Shown: positions 1-6,648 of the stretch, piece after piece
Position numbering within the stretch: position 1 is the first letter of the stretch
Layout of the letters: each line of letters begins with the position of its first letter
Source of the DNA: an uncultured Collinsella sp.
GTDB taxonomy: Bacteria; Actinomycetota; Coriobacteriia; Coriobacteriales; Coriobacteriaceae
Assembly (NCBI GenBank): GCA_937982065.1
Contig: CALJMO010000062.1
Location: 1-8,186 of the forward strand
Reading direction: 5' to 3'
DNA: 8,186 nt
Translations under genes and position numbers: made by a program
The notes under the pieces: model-generated
Databases searched by the model: none
Told to the model about the DNA's origin: nothing
What the model saw: the letters and a program-made list of their open reading frames with translations, nothing else

Positions 1-35
1 GCCGAAATGGCGCGAAGCACGCGGTTGACAAAACT

Positions 36-54
36 ATAGAGACACGTCCCAAAT
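36..54 (-). repeat. 19-base intergenic motif, diverged copy A
   Basis: Read on the minus strand, just after the ppsR stop, this matches copy C at 15 of 19 positions. With neighbouring bases it shares an unbroken AATTTGGGACG and an upstream TAG at the same spacing. Like copies B and C, it lies immediately 3' of a gene and points the same way as that gene. Confidence 0.4.
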
Positions 55-57
55 TAG

Positions 58-933
58 CTACTTTTGTTGTGCCCGACGGGCGGCGCGGAGGGCACGGGCT
101 TCTTGGATTTCCATCAAATGACCGATGATCTCGGAGGCGCTCTCCTCGATCGCCTTACCATCGGTACGCACCACAAAGCAGCCTAGGCGCTTCATGAGCG
201 CACGGGCTTCCTCGAGCTCGCTGTGCACGCTCTCGGGCTCGGCATAGGAGCCGGCAACGGCACGAGCGTAGTCATCGCCCAAGCGGCTATCGCGAATTTC
301 GGAAATCACATCGACGGTCGAAATCAGGCCGAAGAGGCGCATCGGGTCGACCTCGTAAATCGACTTGGGCGGCTCCATGCCATGCGCCAGTGGGACATTG
401 GCGACCTTGTAGCCCTGATAGGCCAAATACATCGACAGCGGCGTCTTGGACGTGCGCGATACGCCCAGCAGCACGATATCGGCACCCGACAGATCGTCGC
501 AGCCGCGCCCGTCATCGTGCTCAACGAAATACTCCATGGCCTCGATACGATGGAAATAGCGGTCATCGGTCTTGTGAATCACGCCCGCAACGCCCTTGGG
601 CGGCACACCGATGAGCGACGACAGCACGGCGAGCGTCGGGCCGATCAGGTCGACCGAACGGATATGCAGCATGCCCAGGTAATCGAGCACACGGGCGCGA
701 AGCGCCGGATCGACAATGGTGTGGAACACGGCAATATCGCGATGGTCCGCATCAACGCGCTGGCCCACAAACGACTTGACCTGCTCCACAGAGTTCACCT
801 TGGGAAGGCGCAAGAGACGAAAAGCCCCTTCATCAAATTGCCCGGACGCCGCAAGCACCACCTCACAAGCGGTATCACCGAGCGAGTCGGAGATAACGAT
901 AACGGTGGGACGAGCGGTGACCGGGCAATCCAT
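58..933 (-). CDS. ppsR: Pyruvate, phosphate dikinase regulatory protein (DUF299 kinase/pyrophosphorylase)
   Basis: This 291-residue protein has the usual length and layout of the DUF299 family. Known members use ADP to phosphorylate an active-site threonine of pyruvate, phosphate dikinase (or PEP synthetase), which switches it off. They reverse this with inorganic phosphate, releasing pyrophosphate. The sequence shows the N-terminal VIVISDSLGDTA segment (residues 11-22), a DDRYF motif (123-127) and the P-loop GVSRTSKT (157-164), followed by PLSMYLAYQGYKVANVPL. The ATG start has an AAGGAG Shine-Dalgarno sequence (940-945) six bases upstream. The gene follows glyS by 34 bases. In Bacillus subtilis the homologue yqfL also lies near glyQS, so the neighbourhood is recurrent. 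Whether the target here is PPDK or PEP synthetase cannot be told from the window. The cytosolic kinase/phosphorylase role is inferred from the family; the family assignment itself is firm. Confidence 0.95.
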   Translation of the reverse strand: MDCPVTARPTVIVISDSLGDTACEVVLAASGQFDEGAFRLLRLPKVNSVEQVKSFVGQRVDADHRDIAVFHTIVDPALRARVLDYLGMLHIRSVDLIGPTLAVLSSLIGVPPKGVAGVIHKTDDRYFHRIEAMEYFVEHDDGRGCDDLSGADIVLLGVSRTSKTPLSMYLAYQGYKVANVPLAHGMEPPKSIYEVDPMRLFGLISTVDVISEIRDSRLGDDYARAVAGSYAEPESVHSELEEARALMKRLGCFVVRTDGKAIEESASEIIGHLMEIQEARALRAARRAQQK

Positions 934-946
934 GCGGGGCTCCTTT

Positions 947-960
947 TGCGCTTATGCGCA
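947..960 (-). other. Small hairpin between glyS and ppsR
   Basis: TGCGC, loop ATAA, GCGCA form a perfect 5-bp stem on the minus strand, directly before the AAGGAG ribosome site of ppsR. There is no U-tract, so it is not a terminator. It could tune ppsR translation or stabilise a processed end. Confidence 0.35.
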
Positions 961-967
961 GGCTGGC

Positions 968-3064
968 TTACTTTTTGCGAGCAAGCTCACCGATGTTTGC
1001 GATGCCGGAGAAAACGACCTCGAAGCGGTTGAGCAGCTTAAGGCGATTATCGCGAAGCTGCTCGTCCTTGTCCATGACCATGACCTCGTCGAAGAAGCGG
1101 TCGATTGGGGCGCGCAGGGCGGCAAGGGCGGCAAATGCGGCCGGATAATCCTCGGTAGCAAGGGCGGCATCGACAGCGGTCTGAGCAGCCTCGGAGGCGT
1201 CGGCGAGCGCAAGCTCGACCTCGCCCATCAGGCTGCGGTCGTACTCCGCACCCAGCTCGGGCTTGGAGATGTGCGCGGCGCGGGCATAGGCGGTAGCCAG
1301 GTTGTCGAAGGTCTCGGCGTCGTTCTTGCGAGCCTCGTCGAGGGCGGCGCAACGGGCGAAGAAGACGGACGGGGCGATGATGTGCACCGCGGAGACGGCG
1401 GCAACGGTATCGGCCGGGATCTTTTCGTCGCGGGCCATGCTCACCAGGCGGCCATGGAAGAAGTCACGAACCTGCTCGGCGACCTCGGCGGCGTCGAACT
1501 CAATGCCCTGCTCGCTATAGAGCTCGAGGGCGAAGTCGATGAGCGACGTGGGGTCGATCGGCAGACGGTCGCGCAGAATGTTGATGATGCCGATAGCGGC
1601 ACGACGCAGCGCGTAGGGGTCGGAGGAGCCGGTCGGGGGCTCGCCGATGGCAAAGATACCGGCGATGGTATCGAGCTTGTCGGCGCAAGCCACGATGCAG
1701 CCAGCGGTGCCCTCAGGCAGCTCGTCACCGGCAAAGCGGGGACGATAGTGATCGCGGATAGCATGAGCGACCTCGTCGTTCTCCCCCATCGCACAGGCGT
1801 AGTAACCGCCCATCACACCCTGCTGGCTCGTGAACTCGACGACGGCGTTAGACACCAGGTCGGCCTTGCACAGGTGCGCGGCGCGAGCAGCGTCGGCGGC
1901 AAGATGGGCGCCCAGATGAGCCTCGCGGGCAATAGCGAGCGCGAGCTGCTCGATGCGCTCGGACTTGGCGAGTACGCTGCCGAGCTTCTCCTGGAAGGCC
2001 ACCTTGGCCAGGCGCTCACGGAACTCGTCGAGGGAGATCTTCAGGTCCTCCTCATAGAAGAACTTAGCATCGTCCAGACGGGCGCGCACGACGCGCTCGT
2101 TGCCGTCGATCACGCGCTCGGCGTTCTCGGGCTTGCTGTTGGAGACGACCACGAACTCACGCGTGAGCTTGCCCTCGCCGTCATAGATCGGGAAGTAGCG
2201 CTGGTTGGTAAGCATGGACTCGCAAATGATCTCGTGCGGGACCTTGAGGAACTCCTCATCGAAGGTACCGACGAGCACCGTCGGCCACTCGCAGAGGTTG
2301 ATGACCTCCTCAAAGACCTTCTTGGGCGTGTCGACATGGCAGCCGGGGCGAGCGGCCTCGACCTCGGCGATACCGGCGAGGATGGCCTCACGACGACGCT
2401 CGGCAGAAAGCACGCCGGCATCCTCGAGCACCTGCTCGTAGACGGCGGGGCTGGCAACCACATGGTCGCCAGGGCCAAGTACGCGATGACCGCGCGTGGT
2501 GTTGCCACTCGTCACGTCAGCAAACGACACGGGCACAACATCCTCGCCCAAAAGGCAGCAGATCCAGCGGACCGGACGAACAAAAGTCGCATGCTCGTGA
2601 CCCCAGCGCTGGCTGCGGTAGTTGGGCCACTGCAGGCCGGCGATGGTCTTCTCGCACAGAGCGGTCAGAATCGGCGTAGCCGGTGCGGAGGGAATGTTCT
2701 TCTCGGCGAACACATACTCGCGACCGTCAGTGTCCTCGCGACGGACCAGGTCCTCGGCAGCCACACCGCACTTGCGGGCAAAGCCCTGGGCGGCCTTGGT
2801 AGCGTTACCGTCAGCGTCGAAGGCAATGTTGGCCGCGGGGCCACGCTTGACCTCGTGAACTTCATCGGTCGCAGTGGCGACGTTAGCCACGAGTGCAGCC
2901 AGGCGACGCGGGCTCGAGATCACGCGGACCTCGCCGTGGGCCAGACCGGCCTCGTCGAGACCCTTGGCGATCATGGTGCCAAGCTGCTTGACGGCATTGT
3001 TCAGCGGTGCGGAGGGCATTTCCTCCGTACCGATCTCAAACAGGAAATCCTTAGCGTCTGCCAT
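968..3064 (-). CDS. glyS: Glycine--tRNA ligase beta subunit
   Basis: This is the beta chain of the alpha2-beta2 glycyl-tRNA synthetase, which binds tRNA-Gly. It has 698 residues, near the usual 690. The N-terminus carries the family signature FLFEIGTEEMPS (7-18). Further conserved blocks are FVRPVRW (161-167), DDAKFFYEED (331-340), KADLVSNAVVEF in the HD-like core (400-411) and PTGSSDPYALRRAA (477-490). A C-terminal DALR-type anticodon-binding domain contains FFDEVMVMDKDEQLRDNRLKLL-like spacing (about 657-678). The ATG lies 3 bases after the glyQ stop, with a GAGGTGG ribosome site (3073-3079) inside the end of glyQ. The two subunits are therefore probably translationally coupled. No truncation or missing block is seen. 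The gene contains no TTA, CTA or TCA codons, which leaves the opposite strand open. Confidence 0.98.
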   Translation of the reverse strand: MADAKDFLFEIGTEEMPSAPLNNAVKQLGTMIAKGLDEAGLAHGEVRVISSPRRLAALVANVATATDEVHEVKRGPAANIAFDADGNATKAAQGFARKCGVAAEDLVRREDTDGREYVFAEKNIPSAPATPILTALCEKTIAGLQWPNYRSQRWGHEHATFVRPVRWICCLLGEDVVPVSFADVTSGNTTRGHRVLGPGDHVVASPAVYEQVLEDAGVLSAERRREAILAGIAEVEAARPGCHVDTPKKVFEEVINLCEWPTVLVGTFDEEFLKVPHEIICESMLTNQRYFPIYDGEGKLTREFVVVSNSKPENAERVIDGNERVVRARLDDAKFFYEEDLKISLDEFRERLAKVAFQEKLGSVLAKSERIEQLALAIAREAHLGAHLAADAARAAHLCKADLVSNAVVEFTSQQGVMGGYYACAMGENDEVAHAIRDHYRPRFAGDELPEGTAGCIVACADKLDTIAGIFAIGEPPTGSSDPYALRRAAIGIINILRDRLPIDPTSLIDFALELYSEQGIEFDAAEVAEQVRDFFHGRLVSMARDEKIPADTVAAVSAVHIIAPSVFFARCAALDEARKNDAETFDNLATAYARAAHISKPELGAEYDRSLMGEVELALADASEAAQTAVDAALATEDYPAAFAALAALRAPIDRFFDEVMVMDKDEQLRDNRLKLLNRFEVVFSGIANIGELARKK

Positions 3065-3067
3065 GGC

Positions 3068-3979
3068 TTACGCCACCTCGCCTTCCTGGTCGGCATTCTC
3101 GTTGACTCCGGCGACCTCGGCCATGTAGGCTTCGCAGCACGCCTTGGCGACGGCGCGGACGCGCAGGATGTAGTTGGCACGCTCGACCGCGGACAGGGCG
3201 CCGCGGGCATCGAGCAGGTTGAAAGCGTGGCTGCACTTCATGACGCAGTCGTACGCCGGCAGCGGCAGCTTGCGCTCCAGACAGGAATGGCACTCGGCCT
3301 CGTAGTCGTCAAACTTCTGACGCATCATCTCGACGTTGGCAACCTCAAAGTTATAGGCACTGAACTCGCGCTCGTTCTCGAGGAACACGTCGCCATAGGT
3401 CATGGGCGTGCCGTCGGGCAGGTAGCTCCACACCAGGTCGTAGACCGAGTTAACGCCCTGGGCGTACATGGCGATACGCTCCAGGCCGTAGGTGATCTCG
3501 ACGGGCACGGGGTCGACCTCGATGCCGCCCACCTGCTGGAAGTACGTAAACTGCGTGACCTCCATGCCATTGAGCCAGACCTCCCAGCCAAGGCCCCAGG
3601 CGCCGAGCGTCGGGCTCTCCCAGTCGTCCTCGACAAAGCGGACGTCATGGTCGTTGGGGTCCAGACCAATAGCGGCAAGAGACCCCAGGTAGAGCTCCTG
3701 GGCGTTAACCGGAGAAGGCTTGATGAGCACCTGGAACTGATAGTAGTGCTGCATGCGGTTGGGGTTCTCGCCGTAGCGGCCGTCGGCGGGACGGCGGCAG
3801 GGCTGCGCATAGCAGGTGCGCCACTCGGCGGGACCGAGCGAGCGCAGCGTGGTCGCGGTATGGAAGGTACCGGCACCGACCTCGGAGTCATAGGGCTGCA
3901 TAATGACGCAGCCCTGCTCGCCCCAGTACTGCTGGAGGCGCAGGATGATGTCTTGGAAGGAAAGCGATGAAGCGTTCAT
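3068..3979 (-). CDS. glyQ: Glycine--tRNA ligase alpha subunit
   Basis: This is the catalytic alpha chain of the heterotetrameric class II glycyl-tRNA synthetase. It activates glycine with ATP and charges tRNA-Gly together with GlyS. Its 303 residues match the usual length. Visible blocks are FQDIILRLQQYWGEQGC (8-24), DSEVGAGTFH (31-40), the motif 2 region RRPADGRYGENPNRMQHYYQ (62-81), the DDWESPTLGAWGLGWE segment (118-133) and motif 3 GLERIAMY (165-172). The ATG at 3979 has GAGGGG (3991-3996) 11 bases upstream; a second GAGG lies too close to be useful. The 59-base gap from lepB is the largest in the cluster. It holds a TATAGT box (4026-4031) but no matching -35, so independent transcription is possible but unproven. 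There is no room for a glycine T-box leader. Confidence 0.98.
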   Translation of the reverse strand: MNASSLSFQDIILRLQQYWGEQGCVIMQPYDSEVGAGTFHTATTLRSLGPAEWRTCYAQPCRRPADGRYGENPNRMQHYYQFQVLIKPSPVNAQELYLGSLAAIGLDPNDHDVRFVEDDWESPTLGAWGLGWEVWLNGMEVTQFTYFQQVGGIEVDPVPVEITYGLERIAMYAQGVNSVYDLVWSYLPDGTPMTYGDVFLENEREFSAYNFEVANVEMMRQKFDDYEAECHSCLERKLPLPAYDCVMKCSHAFNLLDARGALSAVERANYILRVRAVAKACCEAYMAEVAGVNENADQEGEVA

Positions 3980-4038
3980 GCCTCTAATATCCCCTCGTCG
4001 AAACGATTACACGGTTAGGTACTGTACTATAGCGGTTT

Positions 4039-4602
4039 TTAGTCGATAGCGCCGATGCGGTTGAGCGGCCAGTAGCGCACAAGCGCCACAGCGATCAAAT
4101 CAGAGCGATCGACGGGACCAAAGTAGCGTGAGTCGGCAGAGTTTTCGCGGTTGTCGCCCATCACCCACACGCACCCGTCGGGAACGGTGTAGGGATAGCT
4201 TACCTGAGCGCCGGGCGCTTGGACCGAAAGTGGCCAGCTCATGCCCGTCGTATAGTCCTCGTCGAGCGCTTGGCCGTCAACGACCACCTTGCCATCCTGC
4301 AGGTCGACCGTCTGGCCGGCCGTGGCAATAACACGCTTGACAAGAACATCATGCTCGGAGGTGCCATCGGGGTTGTGAAACACCACGATATCGCCCTGCT
4401 TGACGGGCTGACCGAGCTCGAGGCTCACCTTTTGTGCCAGGATCTGGTCGCCAATCTCGATCGTGGACTCCATGGAGCCGGTGGGCACCACAAAGGGCTC
4501 GACCACAAACGAGCGAATCAAGAAGGTGGCGACCAGTGCGATCGCGATGACCGCGATCCACTCAAAAGCGCCCCTCAACGCGGAATGCTGCGATGGAACC
4601 AT
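4039..4602 (-). CDS. lepB: Signal peptidase I
   Basis: This membrane serine protease cleaves signal peptides from exported proteins. From the preferred start it has 187 residues. One N-terminal transmembrane helix (about residues 15-30, rich in I, A, V and L) leads into the catalytic region. The PTGSME block holds the nucleophile Ser43, and the DVLVKRVIA block holds the general-base Lys89. The GDNRENSADSRYFGPV block (149-164) is the conserved box E. I prefer ATG at 4602 over the in-frame GTG at 4608. The GAGGAG ribosome site (4608-4613) sits 5 bases before the ATG but overlaps the GTG. The gene starts 2 bases after the trmD stop, so coupling is likely. The short single-helix form is typical of Gram-positive bacteria. 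Confidence 0.96.
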   Translation of the reverse strand: MVPSQHSALRGAFEWIAVIAIALVATFLIRSFVVEPFVVPTGSMESTIEIGDQILAQKVSLELGQPVKQGDIVVFHNPDGTSEHDVLVKRVIATAGQTVDLQDGKVVVDGQALDEDYTTGMSWPLSVQAPGAQVSYPYTVPDGCVWVMGDNRENSADSRYFGPVDRSDLIAVALVRYWPLNRIGAID

Positions 4603-4604
4603 TC

Positions 4605-5363
4605 TCACTCCTCGCTCTGCGAATACGAAGCGTCAAGGATCTCTTGCGCGTAAGCGCGCTCCTCGGGCGTCAGCCGCGCCGTCTCGATCAGATCGGGACG
4701 CCAGCGGCAGGTGCGCTCGATGGCGTTCTTGCGACGCCAGGCATCGACCTTGGCGTGATCGCCGCTCACGAGCACCGGCGGCACGCCCTCGCCGTTGAAC
4801 TCGGCGGGACGGGTGTACTGCGCGTACTCGAGCAGGCCTCCGTCCTCGGCGGTCGAGAACGACTCATCCACATTGCTCATCTCGTCGCCCAGGGCGCCGG
4901 GAATCAGGCGTACGACGGCATCGGCAACGACCATGGCAGGCAGCTCGCCGCCCGTAAGCACGTAGTCGCCGATCGACAGACGCTCATCGGCATACGCATA
5001 CGCACGCTCGTCGACGCCCTCGTAGCGACTGCACACAAACAACAGGCGCTCACTTTTGAGCAGGCGCTCGGCCACATGCTGCGTAAAGGGCTCGCCACAG
5101 GGGGTAAAGAACACCACAGTGGGCTTGGGACCCTCTGCGCTAATGGCCTCGATGGCCTCTGCGATAGGCTCGACCTTCATGAGCATGCCCTGCCCGCCGC
5201 CGTACGGCTCGTCATCGACGGTACGATGGCGGTCGTGCGTCCAGTCGCGCAGGTTATACGCCTTAAAATCAAAAAGGCCGGCCTTGCGGGCGCGGCCCAA
5301 AATCGACGTGGACATGACGGGCTCAAACATCTCGGGAAAGACCGAAAGGGTCTCAATCAGCAT
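4605..5363 (-). CDS. trmD: tRNA (guanine37-N1)-methyltransferase
   Basis: TrmD methylates G37 next to the anticodon using S-adenosylmethionine, preventing +1 frameshifting. It is a SPOUT enzyme with a deep trefoil knot. The 252-residue protein shows DDEPYGGGQGMLMKVEP (50-66), CSRYEGVDER (111-120), the knot sequence SIGDYVLTGGELPAMV (130-145), VVRLIPGALG (150-159), YTRPAEF (183-189) and LVSGDHAKVDAWR (198-210). Arg152 matches the catalytic arginine (Arg154 in Escherichia coli). By spacing, the position of the E. coli general base Asp169 is Glu167 here, inside VDESF, with Asp166 beside it. A short AEDG-type insertion follows before GLLEY. The ATG has GGGAGG (5369-5374) five bases upstream, overlapping the rimM stop. 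The usual next gene, rplS, is absent; lepB follows directly. Confidence 0.97.
   Translation of the reverse strand: MLIETLSVFPEMFEPVMSTSILGRARKAGLFDFKAYNLRDWTHDRHRTVDDEPYGGGQGMLMKVEPIAEAIEAISAEGPKPTVVFFTPCGEPFTQHVAERLLKSERLLFVCSRYEGVDERAYAYADERLSIGDYVLTGGELPAMVVADAVVRLIPGALGDEMSNVDESFSTAEDGGLLEYAQYTRPAEFNGEGVPPVLVSGDHAKVDAWRRKNAIERTCRWRPDLIETARLTPEERAYAQEILDASYSQSEE
4608..4613 (-). promoter_or_regulatory. Ribosome binding site that fixes the lepB ATG start
   Basis: GAGGAG on the minus strand is 5 bases from ATG at 4602 but shares its last base with the GTG at 4608. The GTG cannot use it. The site is inside the end of trmD. Confidence 0.85.
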
Positions 5364-5373
5364 GTTGTCCTCC

Positions 5374-5895
5374 CTACTTGTCCATATCGATCAGGCCGTC
5401 CATCACGTGGACGGAAATTGTTCCTGCATCGGGAAGATCGAGCACGACCTGCTCGATCACGGGAATCAGTACCTCGCCGTACCGATCACCCTCGACAACC
5501 CAAACATCGTTAGCGGGCGTCGACATGATCTCGACGATCGTGCCGAGCGAGCCGAAGCGCTCGTCGACCACCTCGCGACCCATAAGGTCGGTATAGGCAG
5601 CGTCGAGCGAATCGAGCTCAAAATCGTCACGATTTGCCAGCACGTAGCATCCCGTGATGCCCTCGGCGGCCGTCAAGTCGTCAATGCCCTCAAACGAGAC
5701 CAGATCGCCATCGCCCGTATCGGTGACGGACACGACCGTGCAAAAGCGGTCGCGCTTGAGCGCCGGCGGCGTCAGGGCGACGCGCATACCCGGCTCTAAT
5801 ACAGAAGGAAGCCCCCGCAGCGGCTGCGCGAGGACCTCCCCCTTCCTTCCGTGCGGCTTGACCACACGGGCGATGTTTTTGTACTGGGACCTCAA
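5374..5895 (-). CDS. rimM: Ribosome maturation factor RimM
   Basis: RimM binds the 30S subunit through protein S19 and helps the head of 16S rRNA mature. The 173-residue product has the N-terminal RimM beta-barrel domain, opening with IARVVKPHGRKGEVLAQPL (8-26), and a C-terminal PRC-barrel. The PRC-barrel carries the typical TPANDVWVVEG (126-136) and GEVLIPVI (140-147). The start is TTG at 5895. The frame has no ATG or GTG between the upstream in-frame stop and the conserved first strand, and the next GTG would remove part of that strand. The ribosome site is poor (AGGA only 2 bases from TTG). The TTG lies in the loop of a short GC-rich hairpin that begins at the khpA stop. Only 4 bases separate it from khpA, so initiation probably depends on coupling. 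Confidence 0.94.
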   Translation of the reverse strand: MRSQYKNIARVVKPHGRKGEVLAQPLRGLPSVLEPGMRVALTPPALKRDRFCTVVSVTDTGDGDLVSFEGIDDLTAAEGITGCYVLANRDDFELDSLDAAYTDLMGREVVDERFGSLGTIVEIMSTPANDVWVVEGDRYGEVLIPVIEQVVLDLPDAGTISVHVMDGLIDMDK

Positions 5896-5908
5896 GGTCC
5901 TAGCCCAG
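5884..5908 (-). promoter_or_regulatory. Hairpin enclosing the rimM start codon
   Basis: The minus-strand RNA contains GGACC (5896-5900), the loop UUGA (5892-5895) and GGUCC (5887-5891). The UUG start is thus in a tetraloop closed by five mostly G-C pairs. CUG (5906-5908) and CAG (5884-5886) can extend the stem across a bulge. The last base of the khpA UAG stop is in the stem, so a ribosome finishing khpA would open it. Coupling is inferred. Confidence 0.55.
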
Positions 5909-6184
5909 AACCTCTACCTCGACAGCAGTGTCGAGGCGAGCAGCCAGTGCACGGGCGAGCGTGCGAATGGCCTTGATGGTACGGCCACGACGGCCGATGA
6001 CCTTAGCGACGTCATCCTCGGCGACCGAAACCTCAATCGTAGAGGCGTCATCACCATCGATGACCTCAAGGCTCACGGAATCCGGGTCGTCGACGATCTG
6101 AACAACGAGATATTCGACGAGATCGGCGATGCGATCTGAGAGCATTGCCTCACCCTCGAGCTGTGCAGCGTCAACCTCAGGCAC
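5900..6184 (-). CDS. khpA: KH-domain RNA-binding protein (KhpA / YlqC family)
   Basis: This small single-KH protein belongs to the family found between rpsP and rimM in many Gram-positive genomes. In Streptococcus the homologue partners KhpB and affects cell elongation and RNA binding. The 94-residue product has LVEYLVVQIVDDPDSV (22-37), then the KH core KVIGRRGRTIKAIRTLARAL (61-80) with the GRRG nucleic-acid-binding loop at 64-67. I chose the GTG at 6184 because GAGGAG (6191-6196) lies 6 bases upstream and the rpsP stop is 3 bases away. An internal ATG (6143-6145, residue 14) also has a purine-rich GAGGGTGAGG before it. Using it would give 81 residues, closer to the usual family size. The start is thus uncertain by 39 bases; the family is not. 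Confidence 0.93.
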   Translation of the reverse strand: MPEVDAAQLEGEAMLSDRIADLVEYLVVQIVDDPDSVSLEVIDGDDASTIEVSVAEDDVAKVIGRRGRTIKAIRTLARALAARLDTAVEVEVLG

Positions 6185-6187
6185 GAT

Positions 6188-6529
6188 TTACTCCTCGGCG
6201 CCCTCAGCGGCCTCAGCGGCAGCCTTAGCGGCCTCGGCCTCTTTGGCGAGCTGCTTCTTGGACTTCTTGACGACGGTCTCGGTCTTCTCGCCCTCGTTGG
6301 CGGCCTTGACCAGAGCGGCGACGGCGTCGGTGAGCTGAGCGCCCTTGGACTGCCAGTCGGCGATCTTCTCGAGGTCAAGGTTGATGGTCTTGGGGGCGGT
6401 CATCGGGTTGTAGCGGCCAACCTCCTCGATGATACGACCGTCACGCGGGGCGCGGGAATCGGCGACGACGACACGGTAGTACGGACGCTTCTTAGCGCCG
6501 TGACGAGCAAGGCGAATCTTGACTGCCAA
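6188..6529 (-). CDS. rpsP: 30S ribosomal protein S16
   Basis: S16 is a primary-binding assembly protein of the small ribosomal subunit. From the preferred start the product has 113 residues: AVKIRLARHGAKKRPYYRVV (2-21), VADSRAPRDGRIIEEVGRYNP (about 22-42), then a Lys/Ala/Glu-rich tail (about 88-113) beyond the roughly 80-residue core. The start is TTG at 6529. The SD GGAGGAG (6536-6542) lies exactly 6 bases upstream, and the next residues AVKIRL match the usual S16 N-terminus. The longer frame beginning with ATG at 6565 would add 12 residues with no homology to S16 and would put the SD inside the gene. This is the first gene of the minus-strand cluster. A candidate promoter lies at 6586-6614 and small hairpins lie in the leader. 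Confidence 0.96.
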   Translation of the reverse strand: MAVKIRLARHGAKKRPYYRVVVADSRAPRDGRIIEEVGRYNPMTAPKTINLDLEKIADWQSKGAQLTDAVAALVKAANEGEKTETVVKKSKKQLAKEAEAAKAAAEAAEGAEE

Positions 6530-6535
6530 AGGAAA

Positions 6536-6542
6536 CTCCTCC
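6536..6542 (-). promoter_or_regulatory. Ribosome binding site that fixes the rpsP TTG start
   Basis: The minus strand reads GGAGGAG and then TTTCCT before TTG. This near-perfect anti-16S match at ideal spacing decides for TTG at 6529 over ATG at 6565. Confidence 0.9.
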
Positions 6543-6548
6543 AACCAA

Positions 6549-6563
6549 GCAGCTTTAGGCTGC
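6549..6563 (-). other. Leader hairpin upstream of rpsP
   Basis: GCAGC, a five-base loop CTAAA, then GCTGC on the minus strand form a perfect 5-bp stem that ends 6 bases before the rpsP SD. A second, alternative 5-bp pair (CAACT at 6578-6582 with AGTTG at 6563-6567, minus strand) overlaps it by one base. Both are short and could be chance. Confidence 0.35.
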
Positions 6564-6585
6564 AACTACAAACAAACAGTTGAAC

Positions 6586-6614
6586 ATAATACGCCATCGA
6601 CGCGGGCAGGTGAA
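6586..6614 (-). promoter_or_regulatory. Candidate promoter of the rpsP operon
   Basis: On the minus strand, TTCACC (6609-6614, 4 of 6 to TTGACA) is followed by 17 bases and TATTAT (6586-6591, 5 of 6 to TATAAT). Transcription would begin near 6579, giving a leader of about 50 bases before the rpsP TTG. It is the only good pair I see upstream of the cluster. No experimental support. Confidence 0.6.
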
Positions 6615-6648
6615 GTCCGTGAGACCAACTTCTTCGGTGTAGTCGAGG

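Noticed and set aside
25..30. Perfect TTGACA on the plus strand
   Set aside because: No -10 box lies at 15-19 bases, and it would drive transcription antisense into ppsR.
1..57. Terminator or gene at the left edge
   Set aside because: Only 57 bases follow the ppsR stop. No stem with a T-run and no reading frame can be judged in them.
223..1032. Plus-strand open frame of 269 codons over ppsR
   Set aside because: It is antisense to ppsR, whose family motifs and SD are clear. The translation is low-complexity and shows no known domain.
716..3970. Very long plus-strand open frame (1084 codons)
   Set aside because: It is antisense to glyS and glyQ in the codon-aligned phase, so it follows from their lack of TTA, CTA and TCA. 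It has no ribosome site or recognisable domain and would displace two certain genes.
4026..4031. TATAGT box upstream of glyQ on the minus strand
   Set aside because: It resembles a -10 box but has no -35 at the right distance. It is kept only as a remark under glyQ.
4593..5513. Plus-strand open frame of 306 codons over trmD
   Set aside because: It is in the same codon-aligned antisense phase relative to trmD, which is certain.
6565..6565. ATG at 6565 as the rpsP start
   Set aside because: It adds 12 residues unlike any S16 N-terminus and puts the strong GGAGGAG inside the gene.
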